Source of the DNA: Nemophila menziesii
Taxonomy: Eukaryota > Streptophyta > Magnoliopsida > Boraginales > Hydrophyllaceae
DNA length: 64,000 nt
Assembly: GCA_029959085.1 (NCBI GenBank)
Contig: JARWIR010000018.1
Location: 19,219,001 to 19,283,000, forward strand
Direction of reading: 5' to 3'
Of this stretch, positions 21,941 to 33,611 are shown piece after piece. The position numbers and the translations under genes are program-made. The notes below the pieces were generated by a model that had not been told where the DNA came from, did not search any database, and worked only from the letters and a program-made list of their open reading frames with translations. Position 1 is the stretch's first letter. Each line of letters begins with the position of its first letter.

Positions 21941-24785
21941 ACCACTATTTCTACATATTATACATAAGCTATGATAAAAGTTGATGATCAAATTATTTGG
22001 ACATTCCGATACGTCAATATTCAACCTTGCACATTTTGCCAATTTATCAGCCATTCCGTTAAAGTCTCTTTTCATGTGCAATACTTTTTAATTTGGGAAT
22101 CTACCCATCCATCTCCAGACTTCAACTGCCATTGGTTGGACTCTCCAGTTAACTCCCTTTATTTGATTAATACCTTGGGTAATTTCAAGGTTATCAGAGT
22201 AGAATGAAAAACTCTGAAGGTTGAGATCTGCTACAGATTGCATGGCCCAAAGAACGACCCAAATTTCCCCCTCAATGACGCTATTAACCATACCTCTTTT
22301 AGTATTTTTGTGTTTAATTTATCCGTTTCCATCAAATGCAATCGATGGTGTACTTTCTGTTTCCCAACTGTTGGTGAAAACCCTCCCGGTTCAATACCTC
22401 GCATTAGGCACTTATACATTATATATGCAATTAAACCACTTGTCTGGGTGATAGCTTAATTACTACAGCTACCCACTACTTGGCTAGAGAATAGATAGTA
22501 TTAAATCAAACACAAAAGTCAATTGAATAATTAATCTAACCAAAATCAATTAAGCACTTAGTCTCAAATACAATAAATCTATTAATCACCTAAGCATAAA
22601 GTTTTACATAAGTAGCCTCAAGAAATGAGGGTTTTTTTAATTCTAAATTAAGAAAAAATAATTAAAACAAATGAAAGAATCATGTATAAAAGCAAATACA
22701 AATAGAATTTACTCTTAATGATGAATGGAAATAATGGATAGTTGAGTAAGAATCGTTGGGTTCATAAACAAACTATTCTTTTCTTCTCTCCTTCTCTTCT
22801 ACTTTTTCTCCCCACTTGAACGTCCTTATGGAATAATTGATAAACAATTCTCCAGATAATGATATGGGGGCTGAAAAATGATTTATATATGAAGTAAAAA
22901 AGTTTGGGCCCCCTTTTGGCTTGTTTAATTAGGTTTAGAAGGGGCCCAACCGGTGTCTCCCTTTTTGTTCTAATTTTATGCCCTTAGGAGACATCATTTT
23001 AGGTGAATAATTGACTAATATGATATACTTTTAGTGTTATTTCGTTATATTTCATTTTCTCTCCTTGGAATTTATTATTTTTCATTTTTAAAGCTTTTGC
23101 ACGTTAAATGGGTTGTTTTTAGTGCAAAGTTTGTAGGTCCATGGATGCTAGGGAGAACCAATACGAGGAGAGGAATAAAGAATTAAAGTCTTAGATTGAG
23201 TAGAGAAGTCAAAGGCGAGAAAAGATATCCCGAAGAGTTGACTAGGAAAGCTACAAATCTGAAAAGCTGATAGTAATTGCTGATTTTGAGCTACTTAGAC
23301 ATGGAATAGTGATGTCTCCTCATTTGTGATAGTAAAATACACTCATGAGACATCATTTTAGGCTTATTTATTAGTTTATAGGTTGATTTTAGCTTATTTT
23401 AGTGCACTTTCCTATTTTGGGTCTTGATTTGTAGAATTATTATTTTTAGAGCATATTGGGTTTAATTATTTATTTAGTGTGAAGCTTTAAAGATAATTAT
23501 GGAGATTAATTAGAGTCCAAGTCAAAGACAACAACTTATGGAAGGAGATATGCATGGAAATTGGAGATAAGGAAATAATTGCTAAAAAGATGGAAAAGGA
23601 AAAGCTGCCTAAATCTGAGATTCTGCAAAGATAGGCGTTTTTACCTAATAAAGAGGCCGAATTTGGTAAATTACTCCTAAAGGGTCTAGATAATTCTGTT
23701 GCGATTCTTTTGGTATCTTGTGGAGCAAAATCGGACCAATAATAAAGAAGTTATGACCAAAACAACGCAGCAGTGTTTATCTTTATTTCCATACGAATTT
23801 GAGTTGGGCTAGGAGTCCATTACTTAACTTATCTCTAAAGAAACGAATTAGGTCAACCTCTAACCTATAAATACAGCCTCTTAACACTCTTAAATCATCC
23901 TTGGTGAAACCTTAAACCAAGAGGAAGCTTAGAACACAAGAGAGAAGTCTGGAAGGAGCTGTCATCAACAATGCCTTCTTCTACCTTTAGTTTTGTAATT
24001 TCTTTCTTTTCTTTCATGAACTAATTTTCTTTAGCTTAAGTTTTAGCATATATGTATGAACCCTAGTTTTGATTGACATCTATCTAATTTGGGAATTTAA
24101 TGTTTTAAATAGAATTATAGTTTTTATTCTCTGCTTATGTGTTTGGATTTATATTCTGTGTTCTTGTGGACGGCCGCCATTAGAATTACCATCTAGCAAT
24201 TAGGATACCATTGACAACGGTGTTTAATTGCATGTTTAGCACATAACGTTTAGTTTTAGGTTTGATCTGACAACCCAACCTAGCTAGATAATCACTATGG
24301 TTGAGTCTTGTGACTCTTTACCAATTACAGGAAAAGTTTGCTTAGGAAGCCTTATTGACACAGGTAAATCCTATTTTAAACTACCGATAGCATATTGGGA
24401 CCGATTAGGGAAATACTACATAATTCACCCTTACATGTTTAGAACGGCAAAACTAGTGGGGATTACATGCTAATAACTTAAGCTATATTCTCATATTACT
24501 TCTCTTTCATATTTAATTTTCTGTCTTTAATTCCTTAGTTTAATTTAGTTTATTAGAAAATCAACAAAAATCTATTTGTCTTTACTTTTATTTGCGTTTA
24601 GTTATTCTAACTTTAATTTATTTGCACTTGGTATTTGCATAAGATTCCTCTAACCTCTGTAGTCTCTGCGGAACGAATCTTTATCTAAAACTTGCATACG
24701 ATCTGTATACTTGCAGAACCGTGTCGTTTAGGGTGTTATTTGCACGTTAATTATATCTTATTTTATCACACCCTAGGCCCCACCA
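21941..24785. repeat. 2,845-bp direct repeat, copy 2
   Basis: Appears identical to 11978-14822. It carries the same LINE tail, LTR-D part (from about 22444), LTR-B start (22954) and whole LTR-A (23310-24785). Its left edge has no LTR or target duplication, so it did not arrive by normal transposition. Confidence 0.93.
23310..24785 (+). repeat. LTR-A copy with AATAG on both sides
   Basis: 1,476 bp, TGATGTCTCC to GGCCCCACCA, flanked by AATAG at 23305-23309 and 24786-24790. Seen alone it has the form of a solo LTR. No polypurine tract precedes it, so it is not a normal 3' LTR. Confidence 0.92.
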
Positions 24786-25986
24786 AATAGCCTTTGGATC
24801 GTGAAATAGGTTTCATTCCTTATTGCATTAGGAAGATTTAGCAACTGGAATGGGTCAATTTGGAGTTGATTTGAGAAAGTTACAGCCGTTTTACCAAGGG
24901 CTGCACACCAGTTACAGGATTTTAATCAAAAGATTGGACTTGAGCTTTTTAATATTTCACTAATTCACTTAAGTAAAGCCCAAGTCCGATTTTGAGCTTA
25001 TAAATAGACTTTTTGACTTTTATTTTACAAACAACTCAATTTACACAAGTCAGAAACGCTAGAGAGAAAGTCAGAAGCAAGAAAGCTAAGAGTTGGAGAA
25101 AGTCATTTTCTCCAAATCACAGTCAAACCCAATCCTTAATTAGGTTATTTCATCTTTTATTTCTTATTTTAATTTAGTTTTTCTTTCCATTATGAGCTAA
25201 TTTCCATGTGTATCTGAGAATCGCATACTGGGGTTAACCCAAACTTGATTAATTTATGTTTTTCCGATTTGGGATTTAGTAATTTAAATTGAATTCGTTA
25301 TTTTGTGTTGGCTTTTATTTCATTCTTGAATTATTATCTTTGGAGTCATGAACTAAGGGAAATTTTTAGTATCTAGGCTATTCACTATAGTGGCGTAGTG
25401 ATCACCTTGACGGGGGGGTTTAGAGACAAACCTAGGTAATTGCCGTTGGTATTCGCCAATGACCTTGACAGGCTTGACTAACCAATAGCCAATGTGGTAA
25501 GAACTTGAACCATCTGAAAGTAGTTGTAATCATCCTGACGGAGTTTATAATACCGTAGGGGAGCTCCTAAGTTCACCCTGACGGGGTTAGGAGACTTTAG
25601 AATCTCGACTAGCACAAATATAACAGTTCATCCCTTAACAGAAAGCATCGATTAAAAAGGTTTAGGTGAAACCCTTGTGTGACTCAAGTACTACTTCTTC
25701 TCTCGCGTCTAGCCTACTTATTTGCATTATTTTCATTCCAATTTAATTAATTTAGCATTTAATTTATTTGAATCTTAGTTTTAGAAAACCAAAACAAACA
25801 TTATATCATTTACTTTTCTGTACTTGCAATTAATCCACTATTTGATACAAAATCTGAGTTGTACCTATTCCGTCCCTGCGAACGAATCCCGATTTATCGG
25901 TTTATTACTTGGACAACCGTACACTTGCGGTTTGTGAGTCGTCAACTTTAGCGCATTATTTTATAACACACCAGGACCCACCACCA
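24786..25986 (+). repeat. LTR-B, right part
   Basis: Continues the LTR-B text interrupted at 13346. It includes the regularly spaced phrase CTGACGGGG / TTGACGGGG (25400-25590), shared with 56640-56820, and ends ACACCAGGACCCACCACCA. The 5-bp flanks (ACCGG left of 12991, ACCCG after 25986) agree in four of five positions and may be its target duplication. Confidence 0.8.
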
Positions 25987-26484
25987 ACCCGTTTTACTTA
26001 GCAAAATTCTAATTTGAGTCACGGTGCAAGCAAATGGCATAACTTCTTTATCTTAACTCGAAATGAATTCCATCACTTCCCACGCGACACTGAATTCAAG
26101 ATCTCTCTATATCAAAAGGATCCAGGTCCAAAGCTCTTACAAAAATTTCGTAGGGACTTAATTACTAAGGCGTAAAAATTTCTCTGGCAAACGGTCCAAC
26201 TTCTCAAAGTGACTCAAAGCTCAAATTCCACTCTGGATTGAGGTTTATCTTGACTTTTTGACCTCTTCTTCTCATATTGGAACCTTGTATCAACCATGTA
26301 CCTAAAGTCTACACACTTAACACAAAATTAAGGCACAAAATCTCTTTAAATAGCAATATATCCAAAACTAGAAGTAAAAGTACAATATAGAAAATACTAG
26401 GGAAAAATACCTCACTTAGACCTAACAAACTCCCAAAATAATGTCTCGCGAAGGAATTAATCCATCACAATTAGAGAGACATCA
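25987..26484 (-). repeat. LTR-D, right part (reverse)
   Basis: Runs to AATTAGAGAGACATCA at 26484, the reverse complement of an LTR start TGATGTCTCTC. The phrase AATAATGTCTCGCG at about 26438 mirrors the second hairpin arm seen in LTR-A (GAGACATCATTTT). No matching target duplication was found at its left end. Confidence 0.55.
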
Positions 26485-27631
26485 ACGAGAACCTGTAATC
26501 AATAGTGTAAACATAAAGGTGGATTCTTTCATGCATTACCAAGGCATCAAGTTGTAGATTGTCTATATAACTGTCCATCTCATATATGAGTTGTTTTGCA
26601 TGGAGAAAAGACAAAACCCATCAATTCCAAAACCAAGGCATACATTACGTGGTTCACTAGAAAACTCGAGATTCGTCTTGTCAAACATTTTCAAGCTAGT
26701 ACCATCAACTGGATGACACAACACATCTTCGTATGTACTCTTTTCGGTATGGGGCCAAATCATATCTTTGGCAGTGTGCCTCGAAAACATTCTCTGCAAC
26801 CTTGTCCCAATGGGAAAATAACACAATTTCTTATGTGGCACTTTCTTCCCCTTTTCGGTATGGGTCCCAAATTATCCAACACATTCGTTATTTTATCATC
26901 TACAATTGAGTTATTCATGAAACTACTTCTTCCCCATGTTACGTCCAAACCTCATACGATGACCAAAACCCCCATTTATAAAGATATGCTCTAACATCCT
27001 CAATATGAAATTTTTGATTATTGAAACAATGATCACACAGACAAAATATTTCACCGCATTTATCCACGTGTTCTTTCATAAAATTAATAAAATTCCTCAA
27101 ACCCGACAAATATTCACTCGCAACAAAATTATTTGATTTAATCCAGCTATTGTGCATAACCAAATCCATTTATCTAAATTGGGTTAAACATTTAATTATA
27201 ACCAAATAAAAATAATGATTTTTTTTTAAAATAACAATTATAACAAAAAATGTACATTATAACACCTAACATACACCCAAAAGTATACAATGCATTTATA
27301 TAATCAAAACATAATACAACAAATACTTAATTTAAAAAAATAAAAAAGATTGAATGTTTGAAAGTACCTAATTTGAAGAATTGGATAGTTTTTTTTGGAT
27401 TAAAAGTGGGTTCCCACATGTATAATGCAGTAGAGAAGTTTCGTTAATAATGGCGTCAATCACAAGTTGCGGTTTGGGAAAAAAATAGGAGAATTTAATG
27501 GGTAGATTTTGGGGATAAAATTTATCATTAAAGTTGTTTTACCCGCTGACAGATATCTACTCGTCACTCAATAGAGAGGACGTTCATCCTTAATAATGAT
27601 TTAATATGTTCTCGCGAATGATACTTAATGG
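26485..27631 (-). mobile_element. CACTA (En/Spm) element fragment
   Basis: On the minus strand, 27169-26939 encodes a transposase-associated N-terminal domain (SWIKSNNFVASEYLSGL...CLCDHC). About 26950-26563 encodes the start of the TNP2-type transposase (HKKLCYFPIGTRLQRMF, PRNVCLGFGIDGFCLF). Frame breaks separate the parts. The leftward remainder of the transposase is missing. Sequence at 27540-27625 (CGTCACTCAATAGAGAGGAC) looks like CACTA subterminal repeat, but no CACTA terminus was found. Confidence 0.8.
26563..27169 (-). pseudogene. CACTA TNP2-like transposase, N-terminal fragment
   Basis: The 76-codon piece at 26939-27169 carries the transposase-associated domain, with paired cysteines (FCLCDHC) as in the family. 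The 92-codon piece at 26563-26841 carries the start of the catalytic region with the LGFGIDGFCLF motif, whose Asp is part of the active site in related proteins. The region between is out of frame, and the C-terminal two thirds are lost. It is related to, but not the same family copy as, the CACTA gene at 33.6-37.0 kb. Confidence 0.75.
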
Positions 27632-27770
27632 CAGGGCCGGTCCTGGTAATTTTGAGGCCCTGGGCAAAACTTTAAATTGGGCCTAAGAACGACTAATCTA
27701 AACTAAATTTCAATGGAACCATATACTTTCGATTTATTTAATACATATTTTATAATGAATATTAGATATA
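27632..27770 (+). mobile_element. hAT-like element terminus, partial
   Basis: CAGGGCCGGTCCTGG followed by GAGGCCCTGGGCAAAA resembles the terminal inverted repeat of a widespread plant hAT family. No opposite terminus was found before the LINE insertion or after it up to 30796, so only one end is seen. Confidence 0.4.
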
Positions 27771-30150
27771 AGCAAAATAACTAAATTCCTTATACCTAAA
27801 GAAAAAGATGCATCTAGTGTAAGGAAATTTAGGCCTATCTCCTGCACAAACATATCTTACAAAACAATATCAAGAGTTATATGTAAGAGACTTAAAAAAG
27901 TGATAAGCTCAATCATCTCTTTAAACCAAGCAGCTTATGTTGGAAATAGGTTTATTAGTGATAACATCTTGGTAGCTCAGGAAGTGGTTCTAGGATATGA
28001 GAAGAAAAATTCAGCTCCTAAGTGCACTATCAACTTGGATCTTCAGAAAGCTTATGACAGTGTGAATTGGAAGTTCTTACTAAACACTTTGAGAGCTTTT
28101 AATTTTCCTGAGCAGTTCATAAAATGGATAGAAATGTGTGTGTGTGTGTGTGTGTACTCCAACATATTCTGTGTGTGTTAATGGAGAAGCTTGTGGCTTT
28201 TTTAAAGGTAAGAGGGGGCTAAGACAAGGAGACCCCCTCTCACCTTATCTTTTTGCTATTTGTAAGGAGATATTTACAGGTCTATTCAACAAAATGGGAG
28301 AAAAGGACACTTTCAAATTTCATCAAAGATGTGAAGAACTTAAATTGAATCACATCATCTTTGCAGATGATTTGTTAATCTTCCTTAAAGAAGACATTGA
28401 ATCAGCTATAAATATTAAGGAAGGACTTGAATTGTTCTCAAGAATGTCTGGACTTAGTATAAATTATCAAAAAAGTGAGATTTATTATGGGGGAGCAGAT
28501 AACTGCTTGAAAAAGAAAATTTCTGAGATATTAGGAATTAAAATGGGGAGCCTTCCTGTTAGGTATTTAGGTGTACCATTAAACTCTAAGAAACTAAGTG
28601 TGGAAGATGGAAATAAATTGGTAAACAAGATATATATAGCAGTATTAATAGTTGGTCCTCAAAGCTACTCTCATACTCAGGAAGAGTAGAACTTATAAGG
28701 TGTGTTTTGATTAGTAAAATATTATTTTGGTGTCGAGTTTTCCTCTTACCTAAACAAGTGATATATAAACTCAATCAGCTTATGAGTAGTTTTTTGTGGA
28801 AAGGAAATGTGGAGGGTGCAAAAGGTGCTAAGATCTCATGGGATAAAGTTTGTAGAAGAAAAAAATGTGGAGGATTAGGCATCCCGAGAATAGATAATAT
28901 AAACCAAGTATGCTTACTCTTCACCTTTTGGAGAATGTATGCTCAGAATGATAACTTATGGAGTAAGTGGGTGAAATGCAATATAACAAGAAATAAATGT
29001 ATATGGAGCCTTGAAGAAAAACAAGCTCACACTTGGATTTGGAAAAAAATTCTGAAAGTAAGGCATATTGCTTATACTTTTATCCATCATAGAGTTAATA
29101 ATGGTAAAGATACATTTATTACATCAGATAGGTGGCTTGATGGGCAGAGTGTGCAAGAGAAACTGAGAATTGAGCTGAGTAAAAGTGATATTAACTGCAA
29201 TAGAACAGTTTACAGTTGCTATGGAGGAAAAAGGTGGAGATTGCCACCGAATATAGGTAAAATTTTACCTATTATAAAAGAGATTAAATTAAATGACAAA
29301 TGTGATGTGAAAGTATGGAGTGAAAGTGTTAAGATGAAATTCTCTTTTAAGAAAACTTTAATCAAGATCAATAATGAAGATGATTCTCAAAAAGTGTTCT
29401 GGTTTGATTTAGTATGGGCAAAAAAGAATGTGCCTAGATGTTCTTTTATCACTTGGCTTGCAGTTAATGATAGACTGAGTACTAAGGATAGAATGATTCA
29501 GTGGGGTTACGGTGTTGATCCTCTTTGCTTGTTCTGTAAAGCTACAATTGAGACAAGTAATCACTTGTTTTTTAACTGCTCGTTTAGTAAAAAGATTTTA
29601 ATTAAAATGATGGAAGTTTGCAGAATCAACAAGATACCTGATAGTTTTGAAGAGATATGTTTGGAAATTGATAATATAAGGTGTGTTGACTATGTAAATT
29701 TCATTGGCTTAGTGTTTACATCCTATGTGTATCACATTTGGTGGGTGAGAAATGAAACAGAGCATGGTGGGAAGGTTTTAAATGAAGAACAGATTCTTAA
29801 AGCTATTCAAAATTTTGTTGAAATGAAGCTGCGGTGTTGGGAAGTGAAAGATAAAAAAGTGAGAAGTATCATAAAGAGATTAGATAGTCATGTATAATTC
29901 TTATCCTGCCACTTTCTTTTCTTTTTTGTTTACTGCCTGTTTAGGAGTTGGGCTATTTAGTAATGGGCTTTTAATGTTATGAGTCAAAGTTGTAATGGTT
30001 TTAAAAGTTTGTAATAGTGAGTAGGTTTAGGCCTAATATAAGTCCGGTCTGGGCTTATAGAATTTAGCCTAAGTTGTAAAGACATTGGATTGTTGGTTCT
30101 TATATTAATAAAATTGATTTGATGATAAAAAAAAAGCAAAATAACTAAAT
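27771..30150 (+). mobile_element. 5'-truncated LINE with 16-bp target-site duplication and poly-A
   Basis: AGCAAAATAACTAAAT occurs at 27771-27786 and again at 30135-30150. Between them lies LINE ORF2 text starting inside the reverse transcriptase and ending in an A-run (30127-30134) preceded by TTTGATGAT, the usual plant LINE tail. The truncated 5' end and poly-A are hallmarks of target-primed reverse transcription. Confidence 0.95.
27787..29897 (+). pseudogene. LINE ORF2, reverse transcriptase to zf-RVT region, frameshifted
   Basis: The text starts at KFRPISCTNISYKTISR in the reverse transcriptase and continues with NLDLQKAYDSVNW (first catalytic Asp), RQGDPLSPYLF, the FADD active site near 28366, and SGRVELIRC. 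A (TG)n run at 28137-28154 shifts the frame (27900-28181 frame to 28138-28689 frame). A second shift lies near 28635. The last frame, 28707-29897, holds the connection region (GGLGIPRIDN) and a zf-RVT Cys/His motif (LCLFCKATIETSNHLFFNCSFS), and ends at a normal stop. It has no RNase H domain, unlike the LINE at the left edge, so it belongs to a different L1 subgroup. Confidence 0.9.
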
Positions 30151-30795
30151 ATAAATTTATTTTTTCATTTATTACATGTTAAACATTAAAAAATAATATA
30201 ATTGTCATATATATGACAAATTCATAGTGCACTACGGATACAATAGTTAATCGTAATTCCAATTTCTCCTTTCTTAACCAGGAGAAGGATCCAGGATTTA
30301 TAATTGGAGTGAAAATTTAAAAATCCCTTCTCCCAAAAAAAATATGTAAGCTAATTTCTAGCTTGGGAAGGTATTGACGGCGAAACTCTATTTTTTGTAA
30401 AGGTTTTCAACTAAAAAAATCCTATTAAAATTTACACTATGTCACGAGTTTGGGTGGCAGTCGCCCCATCTCCCTTGAATATGCACTTACTATTAAACTA
30501 ATCAAGATTTAACCCTTATTATTATGAAATGAATATTAAATAAATATAAATCACAATACAATAACTTTATACGGGTATATAATGAAAATATAACTTTAAT
30601 TTTGATTATTCAAATATTTTAAGAAATTTATATATTTAAACAGATTCAAATAAATTTAACATATATATGTAATATAATATAAAATATATCAATTAATATC
30701 AAAATAAAATTGAAAATAAAAAAAGTAATTTTAATATTCTTTAAATAAAAATTTATCTATAAATATTTTTTTGATACATATATTCATTGTTATTA
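30151..30795. other. AT-rich spacer with a possible hAT remnant
   Basis: The phrase GGAGAAGGATCCAGGATTT near 30282 resembles the terminus of the CAGGGGCGGAYCCAG hAT family, but no partner end or target duplication was seen. Otherwise AT-rich, without genes. Confidence 0.35.
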
Positions 30796-30819
30796 CACTA
30801 CTACAGATCGGCATTTTAG

Positions 30820-31090
30820 CGACGACCTGCGTTCGTCGCTAAGCATGAAAAGTCGTCGCTAAAGTGGATTAGCGAGGACAACTCGTCGCTAGTTTTTCGT
30901 CTCTAAAAAGTCGTAGGGAGAAGTCAATCTTTGAGACGAAACGGAGTGGTTTCGTCGCGAATTCGTGGGCGCCTTTGCGACAACCAATGTCGTCGCTAAT
31001 TTGTCTTTGTTAGCGTCGACAATATTTCGTCGCTACACCAAAATATAGGGATGACTTAACTCGTCGCCATTTAGTCGTCTGGTACGCAGT
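30820..31090. repeat. CACTA left subterminal repeats
   Basis: Many short direct and inverted copies of the motif GTCGTCGCTAA / TTAGCGACGA occur here. In En/Spm-type elements such motifs are the binding sites of the TNPA-like protein that brings the ends together. Confidence 0.85.
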
Positions 31091-31138
31091 TATCGAGGTC
31101 GAAAAAATTGCTTAAGTCGGTCCATAATAGTAGTTTTC

Positions 31139-31518
31139 CATCCCGCTAGGCACCTCCTTTCAGGTCCTGTAGCAAGGCGGGACATTCTCTCGTACAGTCG
31201 CTTCTATAACATGTGAAACGTGGTGACCATACTCTCCGATAGGGTTCCCCGTCTTGTCTAGCATGCAAAATTTTACGGGCAAAGGGTAACTGTGTTTCTC
31301 TAGGGCTTCAAAGGTAGTCTTTAAAGCACATCGGGATTTCCTTTTGCGTGTTTCTGGTTAAAAATAAATTGAATTAATTTTAAATTGATAATTCTTATGT
31401 TTTAAATATTTTAATTACCGGAGGGGCCGACACAGGTGGATAAAGTGCGGTCCGGATACCTAGAGGGATCCCGACCGTCTCCATCATCGTCATGTCCTCG
31501 AGCCATTACATCAGCCAT
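31139..31518 (-). pseudogene. second CACTA gene, first exons (Transposase_24 / TNPA-like), broken
   Basis: Exon 1 starts at ATG 31518 and reads MADVMARGHDDDGDGRDPSR; it ends at about 31419 before a GTAATT donor. Exon 2, from about 31353, reads PLPVKFCMLDKTGNPIGEYG, then TVRENVPPCYRT, a TGA where the family has Trp, then KEVPSG. This matches the conserved early part of plant Transposase_24 proteins. Subterminal repeats follow immediately downstream, so the rest of the gene has been deleted. In the family this protein is thought to bind the element's ends. Confidence 0.65.
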
Positions 31519-31699
31519 CTAAAATTTAACGGAATGACATAAAAATAAAATAGTACAAACCAATCGAATAAATTAAATTAATTGTTACAAATCAATCGAA
31601 TAAATGAAATTAATTATTATAAATAATAAATATATAACAAAATAAAATAAATGTAACATTAATCCAATCCGGATGGAATCTGTAGCCAAAAATAACAAG

Positions 31700-31990
31700 T
31701 TAGTCCATAAAATAGTAAAGTTTCCTGAAAAGGAAACTTTCCTAAAATGGAAAGTTTCCAAATAAGAAAAGTTTCTATTTTTGTGTACTTTACTTTTTAG
31801 GAAAGATTCCTAAAAGGGAAACTTTTCTAAAAAGTAAAGTTCACAAAAATGGAAACTTTCCTAAAATGGAAAGTATCCAAATAAGGAATGTTTCCATTTT
31901 TGTTAACTTTACTTTTTAGAAAAGTTTCCTTTTTAGGAAACTTCCCTATAAAGTAAAGTTTCCTAAAATGGAAACTTTCCTTATAAGGCA
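31700..31990. repeat. array of GGAAACTTTCC / GGAAAGTTTCC palindromes
   Basis: At least twelve imperfect copies of an 11-bp palindromic core (GGAAAGTTTCC and variants) lie in both arms of a larger inverted arrangement (ACTTTACTTTTTAGGAAA and its mirror). The array is 5' of the second CACTA gene on the minus strand. The same core forms the array at 34145-34305. Confidence 0.85.
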
Positions 31991-32884
31991 TATTTAAACA
32001 ATTTTTTTTTGCAAAAAATTCTTTACCCTAAATATTTTTAATTAAAATTCTTTCATAATACCATAAAAATTAATTTATTCTACTTTTTTCCCTAAATTCT
32101 TTCCTAAAACCCTAAAAAATGTTTTCTATTTTCAAAAATAACAAATCATATACTAATCATGTTAAGAATATAATTATTCTTTTAATACATCCAAAAATAT
32201 GTATAAGTAATTCGGATTTATTTAAAAACCCTATTTAAACACTTTTTTTTCAATCAAAAATTAAAAAAAAAAATATTTTCTATATTTAAAAATCACAAAA
32301 AACTTATTAATGATGTTATACATACAATTCCACTATCAAATCACCCAAATAAGTACATACATAATTCAGAATTAAATAAAAAAACCTATTTAAACACTTA
32401 TTTTTTCAATCAAAAAATAGATTTTTTTTTTTATTTCTATACTTAAAAAATCACAAATCACTTAATGATGATGTTATACACACAATTCCATTTTCTAAAC
32501 ACCCTAAAATATACATGTATAACTCGGAATTTATCAAAAATTAAATGCAAACACAAAAAATTCAATAAAAAATGGAAAAAAACTAATTGCACAAAGGGGA
32601 TGAAAATTGCACCTTTTTACGTTGGAATTGATCAAGAGATGTTTATGAAGCCTTGCCAAGCATACCTTTCCATAACACAACAAATAAAAAAGAAGATTAG
32701 GATAAAAGAAGTAATAAAAAATTGAATAATAATTAAATTAGACGATGATTATACCTTGTTAGTAGGAGATTAAGCTTCGAAAATGTTTTGATTGTGCTCG
32801 GAAATGGTGTGGGGATGATTTGAGGCGGAAATGGAAGGTTTTGGTGATGATATAAGTGAGCAAATGAGCTCACGGTAGGGTTTT
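31991..32884. other. AT-rich leader/promoter region inside the CACTA element
   Basis: Several related A/T-rich phrases recur about every 100 bp (TTTAAACACTTATTTTTTCAATCAAAAA near 32240 and 32392, and text around 32300, 32460), suggesting old tandem duplication. No coding exon is recognised; the 86-codon plus-strand frame at 32465 has no support. Confidence 0.4.
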
Positions 32885-33210
32885 ATAGATTTTTATTGTT
32901 AGCGACGAAACGGGTCGTCACTAATCTTTTATAAGTCGTCGCTAACTTTGCCACGCGTCACGTAACGCACGCACGACCTTTGCGTGTCTGTACTTAGCGA
33001 CAACGCGTGTCATCGCTAACTATACGTGTCATCGCGAATACGAATGGGCGGGAATTCTGATCGCCCAAATTGACCAGTCAAAAAAATTTGGAAATTGTTA
33101 GCGACAAGTAAAGTCGTCGCTAAGTTGTTTGAATCTCGTCGCTAATAGTTAGCGATGTGTTCTTCGCTTAAATGTCGTCGCTAAGATGAAGAACTCGTCG
33201 CTAATTTTTT
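32885..33210. repeat. internal cluster of CACTA subterminal-type motifs
   Basis: The motif TTAGCGACGA / TCGTCGCTAA appears at least nine times here in both orientations. This lies about 2 kb inside the left end, between the end of the transposase gene (33612) and the region upstream of the second gene (31518). Such motifs normally occur only near the termini. Confidence 0.85.
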
Positions 33211-33611
33211 TCTTTTCTTTCTTTTTATTGATTTACATTATACCTATTTATGACATCTTAAATTTAAAACAACAAAATTAGACATCAAAATGAATTGATA
33301 AATAACATTTTAACAACATTTTAATAACCATATTTAAAATCAAATCCATGCTAAGAAAATTTCAAAGTGAAACAAAAAAGGCTTAAAAATCAAATATCTA
33401 ACCAGTTTCGTATCCGCTAGTGTCTAAATGCTCCTCATCACTATCAACCGTATTAGGTTCCTCATATCCGTACCCCTCCCACGTGTCATCTTACATCTCC
33501 TCGTTTTCATAAAAAACTAAGTAATCATGCAAATCACTGATGAGTGTCTCTGTATCAAACACGATCTATTTGGTAGTTGCCAAGTCCAGTCGTGAGTAAT
33601 CAGTTTGCGTG

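Larger units (their letters stand above)
13347..24785 (+). mobile_element. Athila-type Ty3/gypsy retrotransposon with an abnormal right half
   Basis: A 5' LTR (13347-14822), an Asp-tRNA-type primer-binding site, one intact gag-pol frame, a tandem-repeat block and a second short gene are in normal order up to 21940. There the expected 3' end is replaced by an exact copy of 11978-14822, that is, 1,369 bp of the element's own 5' flank followed by another LTR (23310-24785). AATAG lies left of the first LTR (13342-13346) and on both sides of the last LTR (23305-23309, 24786-24790). The gag-pol match to the Athila lineage ([20 protein letters not shown]) is strong. Confidence 0.92.

Noticed and set aside
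22008..22459. Second set of the same short frames
   Set aside because: Exact copy of 12.0-12.5 kb carried by the 2,845-bp duplication, not independent genes.
30282..30480. A second complete hAT element
   Set aside because: Only one weak terminus-like phrase; no partner terminus or 8-bp duplication.
31700..31990. CRISPR-like appearance of regular short repeats
   Set aside because: The units are palindromic variants without unique spacers of constant length and lie in a plant CACTA element.
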